DNA of 30,536 nucleotides from a virus: IMG/VR virus record IMGVR_UViG_3300028393_000249, positions 1-30,536 of that record, one strand, 5' to 3'. Positions 15,290-21,966 of the stretch are shown in pieces (the stretch's first letter is position 1; each line of letters opens with the position of its first letter). The notes beneath the pieces were generated by a model that saw only the letters and a list, made by a program, of their open reading frames with translations, did not search any database and was not told where the DNA came from. Made by a program: the position numbers and the translations under genes.

Positions 15290-15677
15290 GATTTTTGATG
15301 GTCCAGATCATATTGAATGGGCCAATGTTCCTTGGACTGATGTATATAGGGACGATTTTCATGTAATAGTATACAAGGACAAATATCCTGTTACTAAAGG
15401 TCATTTATTGTTTGTGCCTAAATATAATACAATAGGAGTATTAAAAGATGCGTTTGAAGATGCTATTAGCGAAGGTAAAAGAATGGTGGAAGCCGGAGAA
15501 TGGGACGGTTACAATATTGGCATTAATCAAGGCCAAGCTGCTGGTCAAACTATCAACTGGCCTCATATCCATCTTATACCACGTAAGTTGGGTGACGTCG
15601 AAGATCCAATCGGCGGCATTAGGAATACAATACCGGGCAAAGGCAACTATAAGTCTCCGAACTACAGAAAAGATTAA
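15282..15677 (+). CDS. HIT-family nucleotide hydrolase/transferase
   Basis: 131 residues. Its N-terminal pattern (FHVIVYKDKYPVTKGHLLFVP) and YNIGINQGQAAGQT before the histidine motif are those of HIT proteins. The motif reads NWPHIHLIPR, with His95 and His97; the first His of the usual HxHxH is replaced (Trp/Pro there), while the middle, nucleophilic His is kept. Expected activity is hydrolysis of AMP-linked or dinucleotide polyphosphate substrates. The end of the gene is overlapped by a shadow frame only. The next gene starts 37 bases later. Confidence 0.83.
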   Translation: MNKIFDGPDHIEWANVPWTDVYRDDFHVIVYKDKYPVTKGHLLFVPKYNTIGVLKDAFEDAISEGKRMVEAGEWDGYNIGINQGQAAGQTINWPHIHLIPRKLGDVEDPIGGIRNTIPGKGNYKSPNYRKD

Positions 15678-15714
15678 ACCTGTTAAGTTTGATTGGGCAA
15701 GCGATACACAACTA

Positions 15715-16122
15715 ATGGGTTTTGGTGCACAATCAGTTGCAGCATATAATATTACTTCTGGATCTTATAACACTGCTATAGGATATCAAGCAGGACGATT
15801 TGTTCCAAACAACAGTATACAATTCAATTCTGCAAAGGATAACGCGGTGTTGACTATTACAGCAGATGGTGATGTTATTTGGAATGGTAAGCCAAGTGAA
15901 GCCTCAAAGATTTTAGTAAACAATTTTCAAATGGCAGTAGAAGATGCCAAGGGTGTTACTAAAGCCGCTAAACGTAGATACTATGCATTGGCTTGTAGAA
16001 ATTTATTAAAGGCCGCCGAGCAAATGGAGTCAGAAGAATTCCTTGCGTTTCTTAATAGAGAAGTGTATAATAGAGAACATAGAGTCATTATGGATTCATT
16101 AAAAGGTGAATATGGACAGTAA
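15715..16122 (+). CDS. Fusion-like protein: trimeric fibre motif plus conserved helical phage domain
   Basis: 135 residues from ATG 15715. No good ribosome binding site is seen, and the frame continues upstream without another plausible start outside the HIT gene. Residues about 10-28 (YNITSGSYNTAIGYQAG) match the glycine/alanine-rich repeat of trimeric autotransporter heads and phage fibres. Then comes IQFNSAKDNAVLTITADGD, a segment I associate with the start of a separate conserved phage family. It is followed by a helical domain (KAAKRRYYALACRNLLKAAE) ending in REHRVIMDSLKGEYG. It looks like a fibre fragment joined to a cytosolic protein. It overlaps mazG by 11 bases. Function is unknown. 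Confidence 0.6.
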   Translation: MGFGAQSVAAYNITSGSYNTAIGYQAGRFVPNNSIQFNSAKDNAVLTITADGDVIWNGKPSEASKILVNNFQMAVEDAKGVTKAAKRRYYALACRNLLKAAEQMESEEFLAFLNREVYNREHRVIMDSLKGEYGQ

Positions 16123-16390
16123 AACAAAAGAAGTAATGGACATTCTACAAGAAGAATGTGCAGAGGTTATTCAAGCAGTTAGCAAAATTAGTCGATTTGG
16201 TATGGACAATCATAAGTTTGGCGAAGTACAAACTAATTTAGAACATCTAGAAGAAGAACTGGGCGATGTACTGGCAATGATTGATATCTTATTGGAACAA
16301 GGTATTGTGAAATCTAAAAACTTAGACGAAGCAAAACAAAATAAAAAATACAAACTTAAGAAATGGTCTAACATTTATGAGCAAAATTAA
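16112..16390 (+). CDS. mazG: MazG-like nucleotide pyrophosphohydrolase
   Basis: 92 residues from ATG 16112, preceded by AAAAGG; an in-frame GTG at 16106 is less likely. The all-alpha NTP pyrophosphatase signature is complete: EECAE (Glu14, Glu15, Glu18) and EELGD (Glu49, Asp52), which bind magnesium. It should hydrolyse nucleoside triphosphates to monophosphates. In phages this is linked to dNTP-pool cleansing or lowering of alarmone-type nucleotides. It overlaps the queE gene by 14 bases. Confidence 0.83.
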   Translation: MDSKTKEVMDILQEECAEVIQAVSKISRFGMDNHKFGEVQTNLEHLEEELGDVLAMIDILLEQGIVKSKNLDEAKQNKKYKLKKWSNIYEQN

Positions 16391-17240
16391 AATTGCAGAA
16401 CTTTTCTACTCTATACAAGGAGAGGGAAAATATATGGGAGTGCCCAGTGTGTTTCTACGCACATTTGGATGTAACTTTACCTGTCAAGGTTTTGGTATGC
16501 CGCGTGGCGAATTAAGCGACGAAGCAGACAAACTTGCATTACTACAAACATCACATGAAACTATAGCGTTTAAAAAATACGAAGACCTGCCTTTGGTCAG
16601 TACAGGTTGCGATAGTTATGCTAGTTGGCATCCTAGTTTTAAAGACCTTAGTCCTATGCTCACTAGTGATGCTATTGCCGATCGTATTATGGAAATTCTT
16701 CCGCAAGATCATTGGAAAGATGAACACCTTGTTATCACAGGTGGCGAACCGTTGCTAGGTTGGCAAAAAGCATATCCAGATTTGTTAAACAATCCCAAAA
16801 TGTCAGGTTTAAAAGAAATTACTTTTGAAACAAATGGCACAATGCGTTTAACAAAAGACTTTAAAGAATTCTTACGCAGTTGGACAGATATAGATCCTAA
16901 AAGAGAAATTACATTTAGTGTAAGTGCTAAACTACCGTGTTCAGGCGAACCATGGGATGATGCTATTAAACCAGAACGTGTTTGTGAATATGAAGAATAC
17001 GGAACTGCATATTTGAAGTTTGTTATTGCTACTGAACAAGACTTTGCTGATGCTGAATGTGCTATTGCTGCATATCGTCAAGCAGGATTTAAAGGTTACG
17101 TTTACCTAATGCCAGTAGGTGGAGTTGAAAGTGTGTATGTAATGAATAATAAGAATGTAGCATTGTTGGCAATGAAACACGGACTTAGATACAGTGATCG
17201 ATTGCAAGTGCCGTTGTTTAAAAATGAGTGGGGCACTTGA
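16377..17240 (+). CDS. queE: QueE-like 7-carboxy-7-deazaguanine synthase with split radical-SAM cysteine motif
   Basis: 287 residues. The QueE start FYSIQGEGKYMGVPSVFLR is followed by GCNFTC (Cys32, Cys36). The third cluster Cys normally comes two residues later in CDT.YA. Here a 39-residue insertion pushes it to Cys78 in GCDSYASW, giving CX3C-X41-C. TGGEPLLGW (121-129) is the SAM-binding GGE motif. The enzyme converts 6-carboxytetrahydropterin to 7-carboxy-7-deazaguanine, a precursor of preQ0. With a DpdA-like gene in the same operon it probably feeds DNA modification. The length is above that of many bacterial QueE proteins (about 210-250), mostly because of the insertion. Confidence 0.88.
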   Translation: MSKIKIAELFYSIQGEGKYMGVPSVFLRTFGCNFTCQGFGMPRGELSDEADKLALLQTSHETIAFKKYEDLPLVSTGCDSYASWHPSFKDLSPMLTSDAIADRIMEILPQDHWKDEHLVITGGEPLLGWQKAYPDLLNNPKMSGLKEITFETNGTMRLTKDFKEFLRSWTDIDPKREITFSVSAKLPCSGEPWDDAIKPERVCEYEEYGTAYLKFVIATEQDFADAECAIAAYRQAGFKGYVYLMPVGGVESVYVMNNKNVALLAMKHGLRYSDRLQVPLFKNEWGT

Positions 17241-17287
17241 TGGGAATATTAGATCAATCTCTATTGATACAGCCTAAAGGAAACAAA

Positions 17288-17713
17288 ATGAAAAACTTTA
17301 TAAAAAAAATATTGGGTATTGATAAAATTGAAGAAGACGCAAAAAATGCCAGAGAAACAGCAGACTTCTTTGCACAGAGATATAAAGATGCTGAAGCCAA
17401 ACTTAATGAAGTTTTAAAAACTCCTAAAGAAATTGCTACAGAGAAAAAAGAACCCTGGGTTGCAGTATTAGATACTCACGTTAATAAAGATAACATTCGA
17501 AACGGATTTTTTGAACTTGACTGGAATGAATACTTTGTGCTACAATTACGTACAGCAGGCTACACTGGTGATACAGACGAAGAAGTTGTAGACAAGTGGT
17601 TTAGTGAACTATGCCGCAATTTAGGCGGAGAAGAAGGTATTGATATGAGCCGTAGAGGCGCAGGCTATATCAATGTAAACAATTTAGGCGACGGTAGAAC
17701 GGAAATCAGTTAA
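17288..17713 (+). CDS. Small acidic conserved phage protein
   Basis: 141 residues from ATG 17288, chosen for the ribosome binding site AAAGGAAA 4-11 bases before it. An in-frame ATG at 17240 overlaps the queE stop (TGATG) and would add 16 residues. The N-terminal part is a charged coiled-coil-like helix (DAKNARETADFFAQRYKDAE). A compact domain follows: KEPWVAVLDTHVN, GFFELDWNEYFVLQLRTAGY, VDKWFSELCRNLGG and the end LGDGRTEIS. From memory it is common in marine T4-like phages and unassigned. Confidence 0.7.
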   Translation: MKNFIKKILGIDKIEEDAKNARETADFFAQRYKDAEAKLNEVLKTPKEIATEKKEPWVAVLDTHVNKDNIRNGFFELDWNEYFVLQLRTAGYTGDTDEEVVDKWFSELCRNLGGEEGIDMSRRGAGYINVNNLGDGRTEIS

Positions 17714-17714
17714 T

Positions 17715-18329
17715 ATGAATAGATTAGAAATAGATAGTACTGATTACGATATATTATATCGTGCTGCGGCATCGATTAAAGATATTAGTGGTACGGTATG
17801 CGAGATTGGTACTAGATTAGGCGGTAGTACACAATATATTATCGAAGGACTACTTTCTGTTGATGATTTAAATAGAAACATAATTTGTTTAGATCCATAT
17901 GGGAATATAGATTTTTATGATAATGAAAATAACTTAGCAAAATCAGATTATACAAATGATATGCGTAATACTGCGGTATCAAGTTTATATGAATATGCAA
18001 AAGGTAAAGCTGTTAATCTAGTATTTTTATGTTTAGAAGATACTGAATTTTTTAATAGATTTCAAGACGGTGTGCCATTTTATCAAGAATTTAAAACAGT
18101 TGTTAATCAATACAGTCTTGTATTCTTCGACGGCCCACACCAAAGTAATGCCGTATTTGATGAAGTTCAATTTTTTTATCCTAGATCAGTAATTGGAACT
18201 AAATTTGTATTTGATGACACAAACAAATACAACCATCAAATTGTACACGATGACTTAATTAAAAATAATTTTGAACTTGTGGAAATTGGTTCAAATAATG
18301 TTAAAATCTGTTACGTTAAAATAAAGTAA
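17715..18329 (+). CDS. Class I SAM-dependent methyltransferase-like protein
   Basis: 204 residues. The Rossmann-type SAM-binding motif is TVCEIGTRLGGSTQ (27-40). It is followed by an acidic strand end in IICLDPYG and a later LVFFDGPHQ, the arrangement of Methyltransf_24-type enzymes. These often act on sugars, glycans or small molecules. The acceptor is unknown; a link to the glycosyltransferase and oxidoreductase genes upstream is possible. The upstream base run is AT-rich without a strong ribosome binding site. Confidence 0.72.
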   Translation: MNRLEIDSTDYDILYRAAASIKDISGTVCEIGTRLGGSTQYIIEGLLSVDDLNRNIICLDPYGNIDFYDNENNLAKSDYTNDMRNTAVSSLYEYAKGKAVNLVFLCLEDTEFFNRFQDGVPFYQEFKTVVNQYSLVFFDGPHQSNAVFDEVQFFYPRSVIGTKFVFDDTNKYNHQIVHDDLIKNNFELVEIGSNNVKICYVKIK

Positions 18330-18333
18330 ATTA

Positions 18334-19323
18334 ATGAATAAAACATATATCATTGTTGATACAGCAAATACATTCTTTAGAGCACGTCACGTTATTCGTG
18401 GTGATCTAAATGACAAGATTGGTATGAGTATTCAAACTGTATTAGGCAGTGTAAGAAAAGCGTGGCGCGATTTCAAAGGCGATCACGTGGTGTTCTGTTT
18501 AGAGGGAAGAAGCTGGCGCAAAGACTATTACGCACCATATAAGGCACAACGTGCCGCTGGCCGGGCTGCACATAGCCCAAAAGAAGCAGAAGAAGAACGA
18601 GTGTTTTGGGAAACATTTGATCAGTTTAAAGATTTCATTACAGAAAAAACTAATACAACTGTACTACAACATCCGCAACTTGAAGCAGATGATTTGATTG
18701 CAGGGTTTATTCAATCTCATCCCGATGACAATCATGTTATCATCTCCACAGATGGCGATTTTGCACAACTGATTGCACCAAACGTAAGTCAATATAATGG
18801 CATAATGGAAGTAACTGTAAAGCATACCGGTTATTATGATGCCAAAGGCAAGTATGTTATTGACAAGAAAACTAAATTGCCAAAGAGTCCCCCTGAACCT
18901 GAATGGCAACTATTTGAAAAATGTATGCGCGGCGATACAAGCGATAATATCTTTAGTGCTTATCCAGGTGTGCGTGAAAAAGGTACAAAGAATAAAGTTG
19001 GTTTGAGAGAAGCCTTTGCTGATCGTAATTCAAAAGGCTACAATTGGAACAATATGATGTTGCAGCGTTGGTCTGACCACGAAGGTGTCGAACATCGTGT
19101 GTTAGATGATTACTCCCGTAATGTGATATTGTGCGACTTGACTGCACAACCAGATGATATTAAAGTATTAATTAAAGAAACTATTAATACGGCTATGACA
19201 GCAGAGAAGAATATTTCACAGGTTGGCATTAGATTGCTAAAATTCTGTGCTGAATTTGATTTACAAAAAGTAAGTGAACAAGTTCAAAGTTATAGCGAAC
19301 CATTAAATGCGAGGTATGTATAA
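18334..19323 (+). CDS. rnh: T4 RNase H-like 5'-3' flap nuclease
   Basis: 329 residues; T4 RNase H has 305. Acidic active-site clusters are in order: Asp9 in IIVDTANTFFRA, Glu117/Asp119/Asp120 in LEADDLIAGF, Asp140/Asp142 in STDGDFAQL, and Asp201/Asp204 in RGDTSDNIFSAYPGV, which begins the helix-hairpin-helix DNA-binding region. WRKDYYAPYKAQR is the usual arch-side motif of phage 5' nucleases. Its role is removal of RNA primers and 5' flaps on the lagging strand. It is coupled to the next gene (TAATG). Confidence 0.92.
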   Translation: MNKTYIIVDTANTFFRARHVIRGDLNDKIGMSIQTVLGSVRKAWRDFKGDHVVFCLEGRSWRKDYYAPYKAQRAAGRAAHSPKEAEEERVFWETFDQFKDFITEKTNTTVLQHPQLEADDLIAGFIQSHPDDNHVIISTDGDFAQLIAPNVSQYNGIMEVTVKHTGYYDAKGKYVIDKKTKLPKSPPEPEWQLFEKCMRGDTSDNIFSAYPGVREKGTKNKVGLREAFADRNSKGYNWNNMMLQRWSDHEGVEHRVLDDYSRNVILCDLTAQPDDIKVLIKETINTAMTAEKNISQVGIRLLKFCAEFDLQKVSEQVQSYSEPLNARYV

Positions 19324-19814
19324 TGACAGCAAATGCTAAAGTATTGATCCCAGAAAAAGAATGGTTAATCAAAGACGGATCAAAAAAGATTGGCAGTATT
19401 GCCAAAATTAAACGTGGATATATGGTATTACAAAAAGGCAAAGTATCTACATACAAAGATTTGGCTGAAATTAAAAATGCAATCGGAGTTGCCTTCTTCG
19501 AAGAGACCATTAAAAAAGTTAAAAAAGAAGCAACTGAACCCCAAACGTATAGTATCTACGATTATCCCTGTAAAACTAAACCATTTGAACCCTTATACAA
19601 TGTACAAAAAAAGTTGCCATTGTATACTAAACGGGCTAAAAGTAAAAGTCAGCACTGTGCAGGACATTATATTATTAAATTCCGAAAAGGTTGGGTTAAA
19701 AGTTTTTGCCCTAAATTAATTACTTTGGAACGATATCCATTTCAGGGTCCTTGGAAAACTGAAGAAGAATCAAAAATAGAATTACGCAAGGCCAATCAAT
19801 TATGCGACAATTAA
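19323..19814 (+). CDS. Conserved phage protein, unknown
   Basis: 163 residues, coupled to the RNase H gene. Two parts are visible: an N-terminal basic beta domain (LIPEKEWLIKDGSKKIGSIA; YMVLQKGKVSTYKDLAE) and a C-terminal part with SIYDYPCKTKPF, KKLPLYTKRAKSKSQHCAGH and WVKSFCPKLITLERYPFQGP. Conserved Cys and His residues in the second part could bind metal. From memory it is a recurring family in T4-like marine phages found near RNase H; no function is known to me. Confidence 0.7.
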   Translation: MTANAKVLIPEKEWLIKDGSKKIGSIAKIKRGYMVLQKGKVSTYKDLAEIKNAIGVAFFEETIKKVKKEATEPQTYSIYDYPCKTKPFEPLYNVQKKLPLYTKRAKSKSQHCAGHYIIKFRKGWVKSFCPKLITLERYPFQGPWKTEEESKIELRKANQLCDN

Positions 19815-20020
19815 ACATATTGCCAATAGAAGATTTTTTAGATAAAGCACGAATTGCCAAAAAAAGCAGTCAGAAAACACTTACATTGACTGCAAAAGAA
19901 TATACCGATCTGTTTGATAGTCTTGCATCAGTAATGACTAGGCTAACTGGTATTGCGGATCAAACTGCATCAACTAAATCTAATGATGGGTCTGTTAAGT
20001 TAGATGGCGGTGGATTTTAA
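19802..20020 (+). CDS. Small conserved phage protein, unknown
   Basis: 72 residues, starting inside the previous gene (13-base overlap). The core KTLTLTAKEYTDLFDSLASV plus TRLTGIADQ is probably helical. The end is GGGF. It is a short conserved protein of the cyanophage/pelagiphage type from memory. No motif allows a functional call. Confidence 0.6.
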   Translation: MRQLNILPIEDFLDKARIAKKSSQKTLTLTAKEYTDLFDSLASVMTRLTGIADQTASTKSNDGSVKLDGGGF

Positions 20021-20026
20021 TATTTT

Positions 20027-20035
20027 GAATAAATA
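20027..20035 (+). promoter_or_regulatory. Possible T4-type late promoter element
   Basis: GAATAAATA, close to the T4-like late -10 TATAAATA, lies about 25 bases before the ATG at 20060. AT-rich chance matches are frequent, so this is weak. Confidence 0.3.
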
Positions 20036-20059
20036 TATACGCACATATGGAGCGTATAA

Positions 20060-20359
20060 ATGTCAAGGCCTAAACCAAAAGTATTGTTAGAAATAACCAA
20101 TAAAAAAACGTATAAAACTGAACAAGTTTTGGATGCCGAAGCCATTTGGGCAGTATTTTATCAAGACAAACCAATTAATCTAAAGACTGGCAGTATAGTA
20201 GCACACGATATTGGTCCAAAATATAAAAAAGTATCTTTTTCAAATGCTGGACACGCTCATAATCTTGCCGAAAAACTTAATAAACTCTTTAACACTGAAG
20301 ACTTTTCCGTCTATAAATTGGTTTCTGGCGAGAAGTTAACCAATGAATCAAAAGACTGA
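20060..20359 (+). CDS. Small conserved phage protein, unknown
   Basis: 99 residues. GGAG at 20049-20052 serves as ribosome binding site. Segments DAEAIWAVFYQDKPINLKTG and YKKVSFSNAGHAHNLAEKLN resemble a family found in marine T4-like phages. It is basic at both ends, with no signal peptide or membrane segment. It overlaps the next gene by 17 bases. Confidence 0.65.
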   Translation: MSRPKPKVLLEITNKKTYKTEQVLDAEAIWAVFYQDKPINLKTGSIVAHDIGPKYKKVSFSNAGHAHNLAEKLNKLFNTEDFSVYKLVSGEKLTNESKD

Positions 20360-20726
20360 TATAACCAAATATGTGATGAACCACTTGAATGTGGAAATTA
20401 CAGACAAATCATTTAAAAAATATATTGGAATACTTTGGCAAAATATACGCCAAAAGAAAGTTGGCGGGTTACGACTAACTGAACAAGGATTCAAATCGTT
20501 AGTTGATGCAGATATCAAAGCACACAAGGTGCTATTTCAGGAACAAATTGATTTCAATAATCAATTGATCATATGGTTAGACAACTTTATTGACTGCCCT
20601 TGGTACATAACACATAAAGAAATATTTGTATTCAACGAAAAGATGGCAATACAGTTGGTGTTGTTTTCGGGCAATATTGCAAGATTTAGTGCCGCAAAAG
20701 CAAAGATTCCTAAGCCGGCTGCTTGA
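20343..20726 (+). CDS. Conserved phage protein, unknown
   Basis: 127 residues. The core includes KKVGGLRLTEQGFKSLVDAD, a winged-helix-like LRLTEQGF phrase, then WLDNFIDCPWYITHKEIFVF and NEKMAIQLVLFSGNIARF. From memory it is a widespread family in T4-like marine phages without a known role. The -35 box of the next promoter overlaps its stop region. Confidence 0.68.
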   Translation: MNQKTDITKYVMNHLNVEITDKSFKKYIGILWQNIRQKKVGGLRLTEQGFKSLVDADIKAHKVLFQEQIDFNNQLIIWLDNFIDCPWYITHKEIFVFNEKMAIQLVLFSGNIARFSAAKAKIPKPAA

Positions 20727-20751
20727 CAAACGCCTAGATCTTCTGTATAAT
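20723..20751 (+). promoter_or_regulatory. Perfect-consensus sigma-70 promoter of the moxR-like gene
   Basis: TTGACA (20723-20728), 17-base spacer, TATAAT (20746-20751). The -35 box overlaps the stop region of the preceding gene. Predicted start is near 20758, giving a leader of about 53 bases. The spacer holds CTAGATCT (20734-20741), also present in the gp45 promoter spacer. Confidence 0.88.
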
Positions 20752-20810
20752 TAATACATACTGAAGCACAATGCATTTAGTATTTTTAAACAATTTACAG
20801 AAAGTATTTT

Positions 20811-21890
20811 ATGGCAGAGCAAATTAGCACTAACCGCACCGTTACTCCTAACGAAGCCAAACGTAGCATTGAAAAATGCATCAAAATCCAGCGTCCCGTG
20901 TTTATGTGGGGCCCGCCTGGCATTGGCAAAAGTGATATCGTTAAACAAATTGGCGACAAGCAAGGTCGAGAAGTTATCGACGTTCGTTTGAGTCTTTGGG
21001 AACCCACTGACATTAAAGGTATCCCTTATTACAACAGTACTGAGAATACAATGACTTGGGCTCCTCCTGCAGAACTGCCCACTGATCCCAACTCTACTGC
21101 TATCCTGTTCTTGGATGAATTGAACTCTGCGGCTCCTGCTACACAGGCAGCGGCGTTCCAGTTGGTGTTGAATCGTCGTGTTGGTACTTATATCCTTCCA
21201 AAAGGCGTTAGTATTGTAGCGGCTGGTAACCGTGATGGTGACAAAGGTGTTACTTATCGTATGCCTGCTCCGTTGGCTAATCGTTTCGTACACATTGAAT
21301 TGAAGAGTGACTTCGAGGATTGGCAAGAATGGGCTGTTACTAACAAGGTTCACGAACAAGTTGTTGGTTATGTTGGTTTTGCTAAACAAGACTTGTATGA
21401 CTTTGATCCACGTAGTTCAAGCCGTGCATTCGCTACCCCGCGTAGTTGGAGTTTTGTTAGCGACTTGCTTAAAGATGACGATTTGCCAGAAGGCACATTG
21501 ACCGATTTGGTCGCAGGTGCTATTGGTGAAGGATTGGCTGTTAAGTTTATGGCACACCGCCGTGTTGCAAAGCAGATGCCTAACCCCACTGATATTTTGA
21601 GTGGTAAAGTTGTTAAGTGCGACATCAAAGAAATCTCTGCGATGTATTCATTGACTGTGTCAATGTGCTACGAATTGCAAACTGCCGATCAAAAGAAGGC
21701 CAAAGATTGGGATGCTCAAGCAGACTGCTTCTTTGCATTTATGATGGATAATTTTCCAACTGAATTGGTTGTGATGGGTGCAAAGGTTGCGTTGACATCT
21801 TATCAACTGCCGTTTGATGCAAGTAAGTTGAAACACTTTGATCGCTTCCACGAAAAGTACGGCAAGTACATTATCCAGGCAATGGAATAA
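20811..21890 (+). CDS. MoxR-type AAA+ ATPase
   Basis: 359 residues. Walker A is GPPGIGKS (34-41), Walker B is LFLDELN (99-105) and sensor 1 is Asn140 in VAAGNRDGD. The MoxR-type MPAPLANRF segment (151-159) carries the arginine-finger region. The C-terminal third is a helical lid. MoxR ATPases act with VWA-domain partners as chaperone-like remodelling or metal-insertion machines. The partner is the next gene. The pair has its own consensus promoter upstream and an intrinsic terminator directly after the stop. Codon choice looks more GC-rich than in neighbouring small genes, which may reflect higher expression. Confidence 0.9.
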   Translation: MAEQISTNRTVTPNEAKRSIEKCIKIQRPVFMWGPPGIGKSDIVKQIGDKQGREVIDVRLSLWEPTDIKGIPYYNSTENTMTWAPPAELPTDPNSTAILFLDELNSAAPATQAAAFQLVLNRRVGTYILPKGVSIVAAGNRDGDKGVTYRMPAPLANRFVHIELKSDFEDWQEWAVTNKVHEQVVGYVGFAKQDLYDFDPRSSSRAFATPRSWSFVSDLLKDDDLPEGTLTDLVAGAIGEGLAVKFMAHRRVAKQMPNPTDILSGKVVKCDIKEISAMYSLTVSMCYELQTADQKKAKDWDAQADCFFAFMMDNFPTELVVMGAKVALTSYQLPFDASKLKHFDRFHEKYGKYIIQAME

Positions 21891-21894
21891 AATT

Positions 21895-21914
21895 GGGGCT
21901 TAGGCCCCTTTTTT
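21895..21914 (+). terminator. Intrinsic terminator after the moxR-like gene
   Basis: Stem GGGGC (21895-21899) and GCCCC (21904-21908) with a 4-base TTAG loop, followed by six T (21909-21914). It starts 5 bases after the stop codon and ends just before the -35 box of the next promoter. Confidence 0.9.
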
Positions 21915-21915
21915 A

Positions 21916-21944
21916 TTGACAAGTTAAATAAAATAGTGTATAAT
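21916..21944 (+). promoter_or_regulatory. Perfect-consensus sigma-70 promoter of the VWA gene
   Basis: TTGACA (21916-21921), 17-base spacer, TATAAT (21939-21944). AGGAG at 21957-21961 is the ribosome binding site for the ATG at 21967. It directly follows the terminator, so VWA expression is separated from that of the ATPase. Confidence 0.88.
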
Positions 21945-21966
21945 ATAATTTTAAACAGGAGTAGTT

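Noticed and set aside
15448-15714. Long in-frame extension upstream of the 15715 start
   Set aside because: Most of it (15448-15677) overlaps the clear HIT coding sequence in another frame and reads as nonsense; only the part after 15677 looks fibre-like.
20708-20721. Possible terminator at AGCCGGCT before the moxR promoter
   Set aside because: The palindrome is short, lies in coding sequence and is not followed by a T tract.
20751-21389. 212-codon open frame on the minus strand opposite the moxR-like gene
   Set aside because: It lies fully antisense to a clear AAA+ ATPase with intact motifs and has no recognisable domain or ribosome binding site.
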